Assembly: GCF_000317895.1 (NCBI RefSeq)
Contig: NC_019567.1
Span: 310,001-374,000 of the forward strand
Origin: Bdellovibrio bacteriovorus str. Tiberius
Lineage (GTDB): Bacteria > Bdellovibrionota > Bdellovibrionia > Bdellovibrionales > Bdellovibrionaceae
Length of the DNA stretch: 64,000 nucleotides
Direction of reading: 5' to 3'
In this document: positions 8,961-17,736 of the stretch, piece after piece
Layout of the letters: each line of letters opens with the position of its first letter
How positions within the stretch are numbered: the first letter of the stretch is position 1
Notes under the pieces: model-generated
Told to the model about the DNA's origin: nothing
What the model saw: the letters and a program-made list of their open reading frames with translations, nothing else
Databases searched by the model: none
Program-made: the position numbers and the translations under genes

Positions 8961-10289
8961 ATGAAACTGCATAATTCCCCCGTTCGCGCCAATAGCTTTC
9001 AGGATATGAACCTGGCATCCGTGTTGATGCCGGCTTTGACCAAAATGAAAATCACCAAACCGACGCCGGTGCAAAGCCAGGCGATCCCGGCAAGTCTTGA
9101 TGGTTCGGATATCATCGCTATTGCTCAGACGGGCAGTGGCAAGACTTTGGCTTTTGCCTTGTCGTTGCTGACCACGTTGCAGAGAAAACCTGAGGCACGC
9201 GGTCTGATTCTGGTGCCCAGCCGCGAAATGGCCCAGCAGATTTACAAAGTCTTTCTGGAGCTTTGTGCAGAAATGCCGGTGTCGGTGTGCCTGGCCATCG
9301 GGGGCACCACGGGTTCAAAACAAGCCAACCAGCTGAAAAAAAATCCACGCCTGATCATCGCAACACCGGGTCGCATGAATGACCACCTTTCCGGCAACAA
9401 GCTGTTATTGCAGAATGTGGAAGTGATTGTGCTGGATGAAGCGGACCGTATGCTGGACATGGGCTTTGCCCCGCAGCTTCGTACCATTCAAAGCACTTTG
9501 CGTGGTCCGCGCCAGACGATGATGTTTTCGGCAAGCTTTGGTTCTAATGTTGAATCCATCGCCCAGCTGTTCATGAAACCTGATGTGGTGATGGTGCGTT
9601 CAGAAAAAGCCGAAGCGCCGGTGGAAAGCCTGAAACAAAAGGTTCTGTTCCTGGATCGCTCAATGAAAAATGACCGTTTGCTGGATGAACTCAACGCCAC
9701 TCGCGGCGGGGTGATCGTCTTCACCGGCAATCAGGAAAACTGTGAAGCGGTGGGGAACTATCTGAAGGAATACGGTTTTTCGACTGATCTGATTCACGGC
9801 GGACTTTCCCAAGGGCAAAGAAACCGTGTGGTTCGTGGCTTCCGTGAAGGTGAAATCCGCATCGTGGTGGCAACAGATCTTCTGGCGCGCGGCCTGGATG
9901 TGCCGCACGTGGATCACGTGGTGAATTTTGATCTGCCTTTCCAGTCTGAGGACTTCCTGCACCGAATCGGGCGCACCGCTCGTGCGGGCCGTGGTGGTGA
10001 AGCCATCACCTTTGTCACGCCGTCAGACACGCGCATGTATACCAAAATCAAAGGCTACTTGCAGGGTGCCCAGGAAATCAAAGTCGATCCGACATTTGCC
10101 TTCATTGATCGTTCGAAAAAGTTTGATAAAAACAAGCCTGCCAAAGGCGGAGAGTCTGCACGCCGAAATTCAGCTCCTGCCGGTAAGCCCAAAAGCAAGA
10201 GTGGCAAAATCAATCCCTTTGCCGGGAAGACTGTAGCGCCCAAAAAAACATCAGGACCGAAGAAGTCAGGATTTGCGAAGAGAAAATAA
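8961..10289 (+). CDS. DEAD-box RNA helicase (RhlE-like) with basic tail
   Basis: The 442-residue product has all DEAD-box motifs: Q-motif region TPVQSQAIPASL, motif I AQTGSGKT, TPGR, DEADRMLDMGF, SASF (SAT variant), ARGLDVPHVDHVVNFDLP and HRIGRTAR. From about residue 375 it carries a Lys/Ser/Pro-rich basic tail, common in RhlE-type helicases and useful for RNA binding. The start ATG at 8961 lies just past the tpx terminator. The frame continues upstream into that terminator, so an earlier start is unlikely. RNA remodelling during ribosome assembly or cold adaptation is the expected role. An RRM protein gene and infA follow, all on the same strand. Confidence 0.88.
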   Translation: MKLHNSPVRANSFQDMNLASVLMPALTKMKITKPTPVQSQAIPASLDGSDIIAIAQTGSGKTLAFALSLLTTLQRKPEARGLILVPSREMAQQIYKVFLELCAEMPVSVCLAIGGTTGSKQANQLKKNPRLIIATPGRMNDHLSGNKLLLQNVEVIVLDEADRMLDMGFAPQLRTIQSTLRGPRQTMMFSASFGSNVESIAQLFMKPDVVMVRSEKAEAPVESLKQKVLFLDRSMKNDRLLDELNATRGGVIVFTGNQENCEAVGNYLKEYGFSTDLIHGGLSQGQRNRVVRGFREGEIRIVVATDLLARGLDVPHVDHVVNFDLPFQSEDFLHRIGRTARAGRGGEAITFVTPSDTRMYTKIKGYLQGAQEIKVDPTFAFIDRSKKFDKNKPAKGGESARRNSAPAGKPKSKSGKINPFAGKTVAPKKTSGPKKSGFAKRK

Positions 10290-10400
10290 ATTCTGACTCG
10301 CCCCGATGAACGGCCTGCTGTATTTTGACTGATTTCTGGGTCAGTTCGGCGGTGAACGACTTGAGCTCTTACATTACATACTTTCTTCATATAAGGATTT

Positions 10401-10416
10401 GGCTATATCTATAGCC
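10401..10416. promoter_or_regulatory. Perfect palindrome in RRM-gene leader (operator-like)
   Basis: GGCTATA-TC-TATAGCC is a perfect 7+2+7 inverted repeat about 100 bases before the RRM gene. It contains TATA-rich sequence that could serve as a -10 region, so a bound regulator could block transcription. It could also be a short RNA hairpin. No matching copy was noticed elsewhere in the window. Confidence 0.4.
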
Positions 10417-10518
10417 ACTCGCGTGTGTTCTACTGAGCCCACACTGTCGTTCACATAGTTCATTAGATGTCCTTTTGTCTTCTGCGAATGGCCCCCAAGC
10501 TTTTAACGGAGGCAAAAA

Positions 10519-10833
10519 ATGGGAAAAAAAATTTACGTCGGCAATCTTTCTTTCAATGTCGATCAAGATCAACTTAATCAGGTTTTTGCAGAATTCGGAA
10601 CTGTTGATACGGTCAACGTGATCACCGATCGTGAAACGGGTCGCAGCAAAGGTTTCGCTTTTGTTGAAATGTCCACTGAAACTGAAGCTCGTGCTGCCAT
10701 CGAGAAATTGAACGGTATGGATCTGGCGGGGCGTGCAATGAATATTTCTGAAGCTAAACCACAAGAGCCACGCTCTGGTGGCGGTCCTCGTCGCAATGGC
10801 GGCGGTTTCGGCGGCTCTCGCCGTTCTTACTAA
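10519..10833 (+). CDS. Glycine-rich RRM RNA-binding protein (copy 1)
   Basis: The 104-residue product has one RNA recognition motif: RNP-2 KIYVGNLSF at the N-terminus and RNP-1 RSKGFAFVEM near residue 48. A Gly/Arg-rich tail (GGGPRRNGGGFGG) follows. Such proteins are cold-inducible RNA chaperones in several bacteria. AACGGAGG precedes the ATG, and a long leader (10290-10518) with a palindrome and no ORF lies upstream, hinting at regulation in the leader. A paralogue is at 31276. The neighbouring DEAD-box helicase supports a joint role in RNA remodelling. Confidence 0.9.
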   Translation: MGKKIYVGNLSFNVDQDQLNQVFAEFGTVDTVNVITDRETGRSKGFAFVEMSTETEARAAIEKLNGMDLAGRAMNISEAKPQEPRSGGGPRRNGGGFGGSRRSY

Positions 10834-10845
10834 GATTACCTTGGG

Positions 10846-10879
10846 AAGGCCGGTCCCCTAAAAAAGACCGGCTTTTTTA
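10846..10879 (+). terminator. Intrinsic terminator after RRM gene
   Basis: GCCGGTC (10849-10855) pairs with GACCGGC (10866-10872), extended by A-T/G-T pairs, followed by a T6 run. It separates the RRM gene from infA. Confidence 0.8.
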
Positions 10880-10898
10880 TTTCAATGCAGGGAGGCCT

Positions 10899-11120
10899 AT
10901 GGCGAAGGACGATTTGGTAAGCATCGACGGAAAAGTGTCAGACATGTCCGGCGGGGGTGTTTATTTCATCACTCTTGATAACGGAGTCGATATCCGCGCA
11001 CGTTTGTGCGGGAAAATGAAAAAGTTCAGAATCAAAGTTGTGGTCGGTGACCGTGTCACTGTGGGGTTGTCCCCTTATGATCCAACCCATGGACTTATCA
11101 CTCATCGCTTTAAGGCCTGA
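10899..11120 (+). CDS. infA: Translation initiation factor IF-1
   Basis: The 73-residue S1/OB-fold protein begins MAKDDLVSIDGKV and contains VDIRARLCGKMKKFRIKVVVGDRVTVGLSPYDPTHGLITHRF in outline, the IF-1 pattern ending in YD-P...I-HR. IF-1 binds the A site of the 30S subunit during initiation. The FITLDNG segment replaces the usual VxLENG, so it is somewhat divergent. AGGGAGG precedes the ATG. The gene sits alone between two terminators, not in a ribosomal-protein operon. Confidence 0.9.
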   Translation: MAKDDLVSIDGKVSDMSGGGVYFITLDNGVDIRARLCGKMKKFRIKVVVGDRVTVGLSPYDPTHGLITHRFKA

Positions 11121-11125
11121 GTAAA

Positions 11126-11159
11126 AAACGCGAATCGAATTTAGAAACGATTCGCGTTT
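11126..11159. terminator. Bidirectional terminator between infA and the FAD oxidoreductase
   Basis: AAACGCGAATCG (11126-11137) pairs perfectly with CGATTCGCGTTT (11148-11159) over 12 bp, with a 10-base loop. A-rich and T-rich flanks exist on both sides. The right arm lies inside the last codons of the minus-strand gene ending at 11141 and encodes its Asn-Ala-Asn-Arg tail. Confidence 0.75.
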
Positions 11160-12388
11160 ACAACGGACATATCAATAAACGGTTTCTTGCCTTCGACAAG
11201 ATCTGCAACCAGCAGTCCCGTACCAGCACCGCTTTGCAGCCCCAGCATCTGGTGGCCTACAGCCAAAACCAGATTGTTCAAATTCTGATGATAGCCAATC
11301 AAAGGCACGCCATCCGGAGTGCACGGACGAAGTCCCGCCCACAGTTCCTGAACCTGAAGGTCGTCGGGAAGATGCAAAAATTCTTTCGCACCTTTTTTAA
11401 TGCTTTCAACTCGTCTTTGGGTGATCGTAAAATCCTGATCCACCAGTTCCAGAGTGCCTGCGATACGCAGTGTGTTTTCGCGCGGGGTGATCGCGATCTT
11501 TTTTTCCACCAGCATGATCGGGTACTGCGGCTGCTTTTCCAAAGTCGGAACGATCATCGCGTAACCTTTACCGCCCAGAATCGGCACACGCAGGCGCATC
11601 ATCTTGGCCATGGATTTGGACCAGCTGCCGGTCGCCATGACAATCTGCTTGGCACGAATGGTGCCTTGGGATGTTTTTACAGATTCAATGCGGTTGCCGG
11701 AAATTTCCATATCCTGCAGCTCGCAGTTTTCTAAAATCTCGCCGCCGTGTTGGCGGATCTCTTTCGCCAGTGCCTGAACCACCAGATAGGGTTCGGCCAT
11801 GGCTTCTTTATCAAAATAAACTCCGCCCAAAAGGGGAGCTTTCAACGCGGGCTCCATCTGCTGGATGTCGTCGCCATTCAAAATCTTGCCGGTAACGCCG
11901 ATGTCTTTGACGTATTCCAGTTCCTCAACGGCAGCGGCCACGCCGGCTTGGGTGCGGCTGACCATCATCAGACCTTTTTGCTGGAAACGGGTTTCCGGAT
12001 AAAGCCGTCCCAGTTTTTCATATTCAGTCAGGCTTTTCTGGGAAAGCACCACCAGGGCATCCACCGCGCGGCGGGCCTGGGTGGCGTTCATGTTCTTCAT
12101 AAAGTGGTACATCCAGGTGGCCAGATCCAAAGACAAAGAAGGTTTGATATAAAGAGGACCCTCGGGATTCAGCAGCCACTTCATTGATTTTATCAGCATG
12201 CCCGGCATTGGCAGAGGCATGGCAAAACAAGGAGTCATCCATCCGGCATTGCCGTAAGAGCAGCCTTTACCCACGGTGCCTTTGTCAATCACACACACTT
12301 TGGCGCCACGACGAGAAAGTTCCGCACCCACCGACGCACCAATGATGCCGGCGCCCACGACCAGAATATCCACTTCTTTATTTTGCAT
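11141..12388 (-). CDS. D-amino acid dehydrogenase-like FAD oxidoreductase
   Basis: The 415-residue product is of the DAO/DadA family. It starts with the FAD-binding VDILVVGAGIIGASVGAELSRRG in outline, continues with a KGCSYGNAGWMTP segment typical of DadA, has VMATGSWSK in the middle, and ends with WAGLRPCTPDGVPLIG and GHQMLGLQSGAGTG. DadA deaminates D-amino acids at the inner membrane, feeding electrons to quinone. D-Ala from peptidoglycan would be a natural substrate, as AmpG-like and SLT proteins occur nearby; that link is inference. No strong ribosome site is visible at the ATG. No racemase gene is adjacent. Confidence 0.8.
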   Translation of the reverse strand: MQNKEVDILVVGAGIIGASVGAELSRRGAKVCVIDKGTVGKGCSYGNAGWMTPCFAMPLPMPGMLIKSMKWLLNPEGPLYIKPSLSLDLATWMYHFMKNMNATQARRAVDALVVLSQKSLTEYEKLGRLYPETRFQQKGLMMVSRTQAGVAAAVEELEYVKDIGVTGKILNGDDIQQMEPALKAPLLGGVYFDKEAMAEPYLVVQALAKEIRQHGGEILENCELQDMEISGNRIESVKTSQGTIRAKQIVMATGSWSKSMAKMMRLRVPILGGKGYAMIVPTLEKQPQYPIMLVEKKIAITPRENTLRIAGTLELVDQDFTITQRRVESIKKGAKEFLHLPDDLQVQELWAGLRPCTPDGVPLIGYHQNLNNLVLAVGHQMLGLQSGAGTGLLVADLVEGKKPFIDMSVVNANRF

Positions 12389-12478
12389 TTCTACATTTGA
12401 TAAAGTTTCGTCCTCAAAAGCAAGTAGGGCTGGGCCATTAGAGAGCCGGTTGCGAGAAAATTCCTAATAAGTTCAGGC

Positions 12479-13063
12479 CTAGTGCAGGCCTTCTTGTGCT
12501 TGAGTGGGACGGTAGCGCAGAAACACGTTGCCATTTTTGAAGCTGCGGCATTCAACAAGCTTCAGGTCACGACGGGACTTCAAACCGTCAAACTGCGAAC
12601 GGCCCGAGCCCAGAATCAGCGGCAGCACCACCACTGAATATTCGTCCACCAGATTGGCTTCCGCCAGTTGGGCAACCAGGTTGCCGCTGCCTAATATGGC
12701 GATATCCGGGCCATTTTGTTTTTTTAGTTTCTTGATTTCGCTGATCAGATCACCTTTGATCAGCTCTGAATTTTCCCAAGTGACTTCGTTCAGGCTTCTT
12801 GAAACGACGTACTTTTTCATGCGGTTCATGCCTTCGGCGATTTCGGGCATGGCCTCTTTCGCAGCAGACGTGGGCCAGAAGCTGGCCATCATCTCGAATG
12901 TTTTTCGTCCAAACAGCAGAGCGCCGCCCCCTTTGGCGTTTCCGGCAACGAAGGCGGTGAATTCGTCGTCCTGTTCCTGATTGTGGGCCCAGCTCATGTC
13001 CGAGTTTTTATCTGCAAAATAGCCGTCCATTGAGACGGAATTAAAGACGGTGATAGTGCGCAT
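12479..13063 (-). CDS. Dihydrofolate reductase-like (RibD C-terminal domain) protein
   Basis: The 194-residue protein matches the RibD C-terminal/DHFR-like fold: ITVFNSVSMDGYFAD at the N-terminus, LLFGRKTFEMMASFWPT, and DIAILGSGNLVAQLAEANLVDEYSVVVLPLILGSGR in outline. These stand-alone proteins are NADPH-dependent reductases of unknown substrate. AAGGAGG lies upstream of the ATG. It is a single gene with no riboflavin genes nearby, so riboflavin synthesis should not be assumed. Confidence 0.8.
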   Translation of the reverse strand: MRTITVFNSVSMDGYFADKNSDMSWAHNQEQDDEFTAFVAGNAKGGGALLFGRKTFEMMASFWPTSAAKEAMPEIAEGMNRMKKYVVSRSLNEVTWENSELIKGDLISEIKKLKKQNGPDIAILGSGNLVAQLAEANLVDEYSVVVLPLILGSGRSQFDGLKSRRDLKLVECRSFKNGNVFLRYRPTQAQEGLH

Positions 13064-13246
13064 GGGGGCCTCCTTGTACCAGTTTATCTTAAGGCCGATT
13101 GGGGGTTTTTAAACCCTGCAATTTGTCATGTCGATTTAAGGCCCGTTTGAAGGGTAAATTCTGGAAATTTCTTCCTTTTTTCAATTAAAAGTCCCGCTTT
13201 TTTGGGCCCTGTGGTACATGCTTCGTTTAATTCCAAGAGGTCCCCC

Positions 13247-14476
13247 GTGAAGTTTGAAAAGTTCCATTTGTCTGAAGATTTGCTGCGTAACCTGAACGAC
13301 AATGGTTTCTTCAGAACCACCGACATCCAGTACAAAGCCATTCCGTCCATTTTGAAGGGCGAGGATGTTCTGGCGATTGCCCAGACCGGAACCGGGAAGA
13401 CCGCAGCTTTTGCTATTCCAATCATCAATATGATCCACACGGAAAAAAGCAGCAAACGCGCTATCGGGATCAAATGTCTGGTATTGGTGCCAACTCGTGA
13501 ACTGGCTCAGCAGATCGGCGAGGTTTTCAACAAGCTTTCCAAGCACACCAAGGTGAAGCCATTTGCTTTGATTGGTGGCGTGGAGCAAGACGCCCAAATC
13601 CAGAAGCTTCAGGATGGTATTGATATTCTGATTTCGACACCGGGTCGTATGTTTGACCTGATTGCCCAGGGGCATGTGGATATCAGCCGCATTGAAACTT
13701 TGGTGCTGGATGAAGCCGATCACATGCTGGATCTTGGTTTCATCGACGACATCACTTCCGTGAAACGCAAGCTGACGAAGCGTCACCAGACGCTGTTCTT
13801 CTCTGCGACTATCAATCCGGAAATCAAGAAGCTTGCGTTCTCTCAAGTTCGCAGCAGTGCGATTCGTATTCAGATTTCTCCGGAAGATCCGGTTTCTAAA
13901 AACATCACGCACTCTGTGATGTTTGTGGAAATGGATGACAAACGCTTCTTCCTGGCCGAGTACCTGCGCCAGAATGCTGACGGCAAGTTCATCATCTTCG
14001 TCAGAACCCGCGTGCGCGCAGAACGTGTTGCGAAAGCTCTGGCCCGTGTTGAGGTCCAGTCTTTGACCCTGCATGGGGAAAAGGATCAGACCGACCGTGC
14101 TGAGGTGATGAAGACCTTCCGTAAAGGCGACTGCAAAGTTCTTATCGCCACAGACTTGAGTGCTCGTGGTATCGACATCCCGGATGTCACTCATGTGATC
14201 AACTATGATCTTCCTGAAAAGCCAGCCAACTATGTCCATCGCATCGGGCGCACCGGACGCGGCTTTAACAAGGGCGTGGCGGTTTCTTTTTGCAGCAACG
14301 AGGAAAAACCTTTGCTGGAAGAAATCCAGGCACTTTTGAACAAGACCATCGAAGTGATCAAGGTCAGCAAGTCCGACTATGAAATCATCGCGTCCCAGCC
14401 GGAACACGAGCTGAGCCTGCAAGAGATCATCGAGGCTGCCGAGGCGTCCATGAAGCCTCGTAAGAAACGCAAGTAA
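13247..14476 (+). CDS. DEAD-box RNA helicase (second copy)
   Basis: The 409-residue product has motif I AQTGTGKT, PTRELAQQ, TPGR, DEADHMLDLGF, SAT, ARGIDIPDVTHVINYDLP and HRIGRTGR. Its short tail (MKPRKKRK) is basic. The GTG start at 13247 is chosen for AAGAGGT 5-11 bases upstream; the frame extends to 13202 without a ribosome site. It differs from the helicase at 8961 in tail length and motif details, so the two are distinct paralogues. Typical roles are mRNA decay and ribosome assembly. Confidence 0.9.
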   Translation: MKFEKFHLSEDLLRNLNDNGFFRTTDIQYKAIPSILKGEDVLAIAQTGTGKTAAFAIPIINMIHTEKSSKRAIGIKCLVLVPTRELAQQIGEVFNKLSKHTKVKPFALIGGVEQDAQIQKLQDGIDILISTPGRMFDLIAQGHVDISRIETLVLDEADHMLDLGFIDDITSVKRKLTKRHQTLFFSATINPEIKKLAFSQVRSSAIRIQISPEDPVSKNITHSVMFVEMDDKRFFLAEYLRQNADGKFIIFVRTRVRAERVAKALARVEVQSLTLHGEKDQTDRAEVMKTFRKGDCKVLIATDLSARGIDIPDVTHVINYDLPEKPANYVHRIGRTGRGFNKGVAVSFCSNEEKPLLEEIQALLNKTIEVIKVSKSDYEIIASQPEHELSLQEIIEAAEASMKPRKKRK

Positions 14477-14523
14477 GCCGCATATTGTTTTGACATAAAA
14501 GGCTCATGTTTTAAGATCAATTC

Positions 14524-16332
14524 ATGAGTCGAATTTCCCAAATGAGCTTTTCTAAAAAGATCTTTCTGGCAATCTTTGGGACGGCCGTCTTTTCCGCACT
14601 GACGGTGTGTCTGGTCCTGAACACCGCCCTTTCCAGTCATCGTATCACCGAATTTGAAGAATCCTACATCGATCACATGAACCTATTGGCGGGAACCCTG
14701 GTGCGCCTTGAGGGGGATCAGGCCAAGCTTGCCATGAACAATCTTTTGGAAGACATGATCCATCACGATGTGGACAATCTGAATGTGGAGCTGTTCGGCC
14801 CGGAAAACGAAAATCTGGGCAAGGTGACAAGACCCGAGTTTGAACCGACATTTGATTCCGCCGAAATGGTGTCCAAAGCCGATGGGGCCTACTGGCGTGA
14901 TGGGCGTATGGTGGTTCTGACTTCGCTTGAAGACAAAAGTGGCAAAGAATACCGACTGGTGACGACAATCTCGGCGGCGACCATTGAAAAAGAACTCAAT
15001 CGAATCAAGTACACGCTGCTGGGAACCGCGGCGGCGTTGATCCTGTTTTCATTGTGGCTGTCCCGTGTTTTGACCAGAACTTTGTTGCGCAAGGTGAATG
15101 CGATTTACACCTTGCTGGCTGAAATCACGCAGACTCAGGATTATTCCAAACGAGTGAATGTCGCCGGTGAAGAATCCGGCGAGGGCCCCGGCCGGAACTC
15201 CAGGGACGAGTTGGATGGCTTGGGCCGAAATCTGAATCACATGCTTCAGGCGTTGCAGGCCAGCCAGTCCCGTTTGCTGGAAGCCGAGCGCGACAAGGCC
15301 CGCAGCCAGGTGGCGGCGCAGGTGGCACATGATATTCGCAGTCCGCTGATGAGCATGAACATGGCGCTCAGCCAGATTGAAAATGCCCCGATGGAGCCTT
15401 TGGCAATTCTGAAAAGCGCCGTGGCACGTGTTGCAGGCATCGTACAGAAACTGTCCGCTTCGATTGCAAAACAGGATCAGGAATCCGGGGTGGAAGCTCC
15501 GAAGCTGACGTTGGTGGAGCCTTTGATTGCCAGTGTGGTGAACGAACACAGTGTGCGACTGAAGCCGGTACAGGAGCTGACCCTGACAGGAGTTTCACCT
15601 TTGCCTGAAATCTGGAGTGTCCTGCAGGTCAATGAACTTCAGTCGGCTATTTCAAATCTGATCAATAATGCTTTTGAAGCCGGCGCCACCAAGGTTGATC
15701 TGGTTCTGGGCGCGGAAGGCAAAAAGTGGACTTTGCAGATTCGCGACAATGGCAAAGGTATTCCGGCAGCGATTCTTGAAAAGATCTTTGAGCGCAGTTT
15801 CACCTCGGGGAAAGCCGGAGGTTCGGGCTTGGGTCTGTTCCAGGCCAAGGCCGCGATCGAGTGGACAGGCGGGACTTTGGAAGTTTCGACGGTCGAGGGC
15901 GAGGGAACTGTCTTTACCATGAAAGTTCCCAAAGAAAAGAACCCGGCGTGGCTGGCTCCATCCATTGAAGTTGCCTTAGATCAAAAGATCTTCTTTGTTG
16001 ATGATGATCTGAACGTATTAAGTGCATGGCAGGCGAAGGCTGCGGCCTTGGGGTTGACTGCGGCGGCGTTTTACAGCTCCGTGGATAAGTTCCTGGCCGA
16101 GGTGCCGGTGACTTCCTTGCCGGAGTCTGCCTTGTTGATCATCGATCAGAATCTGAACGGCAGCAAAACGGGTCTTGAGATTTTAGAACAGGTGGCGCTC
16201 GCTAAAAGAGCGTACCTGTGTACTTCTGAATTTGACGAAAAATGGGTGCAGGACCGTGTTCGTAAGTTGAATGTTCACCTGATACCCAAGCCTTGGATTT
16301 CACAATTTGAACTTAAAGTAAGGACTTCCTAA
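14524..16332 (+). CDS. Hybrid sensor histidine kinase with C-terminal receiver
   Basis: The 602-residue protein has TM1 near residues 11-33, a periplasmic sensor of about 125 residues, and TM2 near 163-183. A HAMP-like linker follows, then an H-box (QVAHDIRSPL), N-box (NLINNAFEAG) and G-boxes (DNGKG, GGSGLGLFQAK). After residue 485 comes a receiver-like domain with acidic FFVDDD, an acceptor Asp in LLIIDQNLNG, a T/S switch in LCTSEF and Lys in LIPKPW. The stop overlaps the start of the response regulator gene by one base (TAATG), so the two are one signalling unit. The stimulus is unknown. The ATG has no strong ribosome site. Confidence 0.88.
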   Translation: MSRISQMSFSKKIFLAIFGTAVFSALTVCLVLNTALSSHRITEFEESYIDHMNLLAGTLVRLEGDQAKLAMNNLLEDMIHHDVDNLNVELFGPENENLGKVTRPEFEPTFDSAEMVSKADGAYWRDGRMVVLTSLEDKSGKEYRLVTTISAATIEKELNRIKYTLLGTAAALILFSLWLSRVLTRTLLRKVNAIYTLLAEITQTQDYSKRVNVAGEESGEGPGRNSRDELDGLGRNLNHMLQALQASQSRLLEAERDKARSQVAAQVAHDIRSPLMSMNMALSQIENAPMEPLAILKSAVARVAGIVQKLSASIAKQDQESGVEAPKLTLVEPLIASVVNEHSVRLKPVQELTLTGVSPLPEIWSVLQVNELQSAISNLINNAFEAGATKVDLVLGAEGKKWTLQIRDNGKGIPAAILEKIFERSFTSGKAGGSGLGLFQAKAAIEWTGGTLEVSTVEGEGTVFTMKVPKEKNPAWLAPSIEVALDQKIFFVDDDLNVLSAWQAKAAALGLTAAAFYSSVDKFLAEVPVTSLPESALLIIDQNLNGSKTGLEILEQVALAKRAYLCTSEFDEKWVQDRVRKLNVHLIPKPWISQFELKVRTS

Positions 16333-17717
16333 TGCGTATTCTGATTGTTGACGACGAAACACTTGTTCGTAAAACCATGCAATCTCAGATTCCCACCAGT
16401 CATGCGGTGACATTGGCGGATTCTATGGAAGAGGCCGTGGATGTATTGGATAAGCAGATTATTGATCTGGTTTTCACGGACCTGTCTTTGGATGAATCCG
16501 CAGAACGCCAGGGGATTGAGCTGATTCAGCATATTTCAAAACACTATCCAAGCACGGTGGTGGTGGCGATGACCGGTCATGATGAATCTCATCTGGTTGA
16601 GGCTTGCATGAAGGCCGGAGCGGTTGATTATCTGGTGAAGCCCTTTGATGGCAAAGTGCTGACGCAAGTTCTGCGCAAGGCCCCGGTACTGCACCGTCTG
16701 CTTCGTCGCAACCAGACCTTGAAGCATCAGGCGGGATCAAAGCTTGTTTCGCACATTAACTTATACACCAAGTCCCCGGCGTTTAAGGCCGTGATCGACA
16801 CGGCCAAAAAAATCCGTGGCTCTGGTCAATCGGTTCTGATTCGCGGTGAATCCGGTTCAGGTAAAGAAGTGATGGCGCAGTATTTGTGGAGTCTTGAAAA
16901 CGATGATTCCCGTCCATTCATCGCAGTGAACTGCGGTGCGATTCCGTCCCATCTGGCGGAATCCGAGTTGTTCGGTCATAAAAAAGGGGCGTTCACCGGG
17001 GCCACGGAATCCCGCGCGGGTAAGTTTGAAAGTGCTGATGGCGGGGATTTGTTCCTGGATGAATTGGCAACCCTCAGTCAAGACTTGCAGGTGAAACTGC
17101 TGCGCGCTTTGAGCAGCGGTGACATTTATCCGGTAGGGCAGGACTTCGGCAAAAAAGTAAACTGCCGCACGATTGCCGCCACCAATGAAAACCTGGAAGA
17201 AATGATCGCGGATAAGAAATTCCGTGAAGATCTGTTTTTCCGTATCAAAAAGTTCACGATCACTTTGCCGCCGCTTCGTCAGCGTAAAGAGGACATTCTG
17301 GATCTGGCGAACGAATTCCTGCGTGCGGGTAACTATGGGGATAAGTCCTTTAGTAAAAAGGCTGAAGAACTTTTGCTGACGTATTCCTGGCCGGGGAATA
17401 TTCGTGAATTGAAATCTGCGATTGAAGTGGCATGTGTCCTGGCTGAAGACAATGAAATCCAAGTATCAGATCTGACCCCGCACCTTGTGCAGTCAGCTCC
17501 GGTATACGAAGAAGTTATCAAAAGCTCTTCTGTGGCAGAGATTGACGAAGCCGCACTGGAAGGGCGTTACAGCCACGTGGTGTCCGAATTTGAATTGAAG
17601 CTGATTGATTTTGCGCTGAAGAAAAAAGGCTCAGAATCCGCAGCCGCAAGATATCTGGGTATTCCACGCAGTACTTTGGGTGATATCCGTCGTCGTTTGC
17701 AGGGAATAAAGAAGTAG
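16332..17717 (+). CDS. NtrC-type sigma-54-dependent response regulator
   Basis: The 461-residue protein has three domains. A receiver (ILIVDDE, acceptor Asp in VFTDLSL, Lys in YLVKPF) is followed by an AAA+ sigma-54 activator domain (Walker A GESGSGKE, GAFTGA loop intact, Walker B-like GGDLFLDE, RTIAATN). A C-terminal Fis-type helix-turn-helix (SESAAARYLGIPRSTLGDIRRRL) ends the protein. The intact GAFTGA means it can contact sigma-54. It is translationally coupled to the hybrid kinase. No sigma-54 promoter (TGGCAC-N5-TTGC) was spotted beside it, so its targets are elsewhere. Confidence 0.93.
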   Translation: MRILIVDDETLVRKTMQSQIPTSHAVTLADSMEEAVDVLDKQIIDLVFTDLSLDESAERQGIELIQHISKHYPSTVVVAMTGHDESHLVEACMKAGAVDYLVKPFDGKVLTQVLRKAPVLHRLLRRNQTLKHQAGSKLVSHINLYTKSPAFKAVIDTAKKIRGSGQSVLIRGESGSGKEVMAQYLWSLENDDSRPFIAVNCGAIPSHLAESELFGHKKGAFTGATESRAGKFESADGGDLFLDELATLSQDLQVKLLRALSSGDIYPVGQDFGKKVNCRTIAATNENLEEMIADKKFREDLFFRIKKFTITLPPLRQRKEDILDLANEFLRAGNYGDKSFSKKAEELLLTYSWPGNIRELKSAIEVACVLAEDNEIQVSDLTPHLVQSAPVYEEVIKSSSVAEIDEAALEGRYSHVVSEFELKLIDFALKKKGSESAAARYLGIPRSTLGDIRRRLQGIKK

Positions 17718-17736
17718 GTAATTGGCCTACTTCTTT
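17708..17736. terminator. Bidirectional terminator formed by two convergent gene ends
   Basis: AAAGAAGTAGG (17708-17718) pairs perfectly over 11 bp with CCTACTTCTTT (17726-17736), loop of 7. Each arm contains the last two Lys codons and the TAG stop of one of the two convergent genes. Confidence 0.7.

Noticed and set aside
13181-14422. 413-codon minus-strand frame opposite the second DEAD-box helicase
   Set aside because: It is the antisense shadow of a gene with all helicase motifs.
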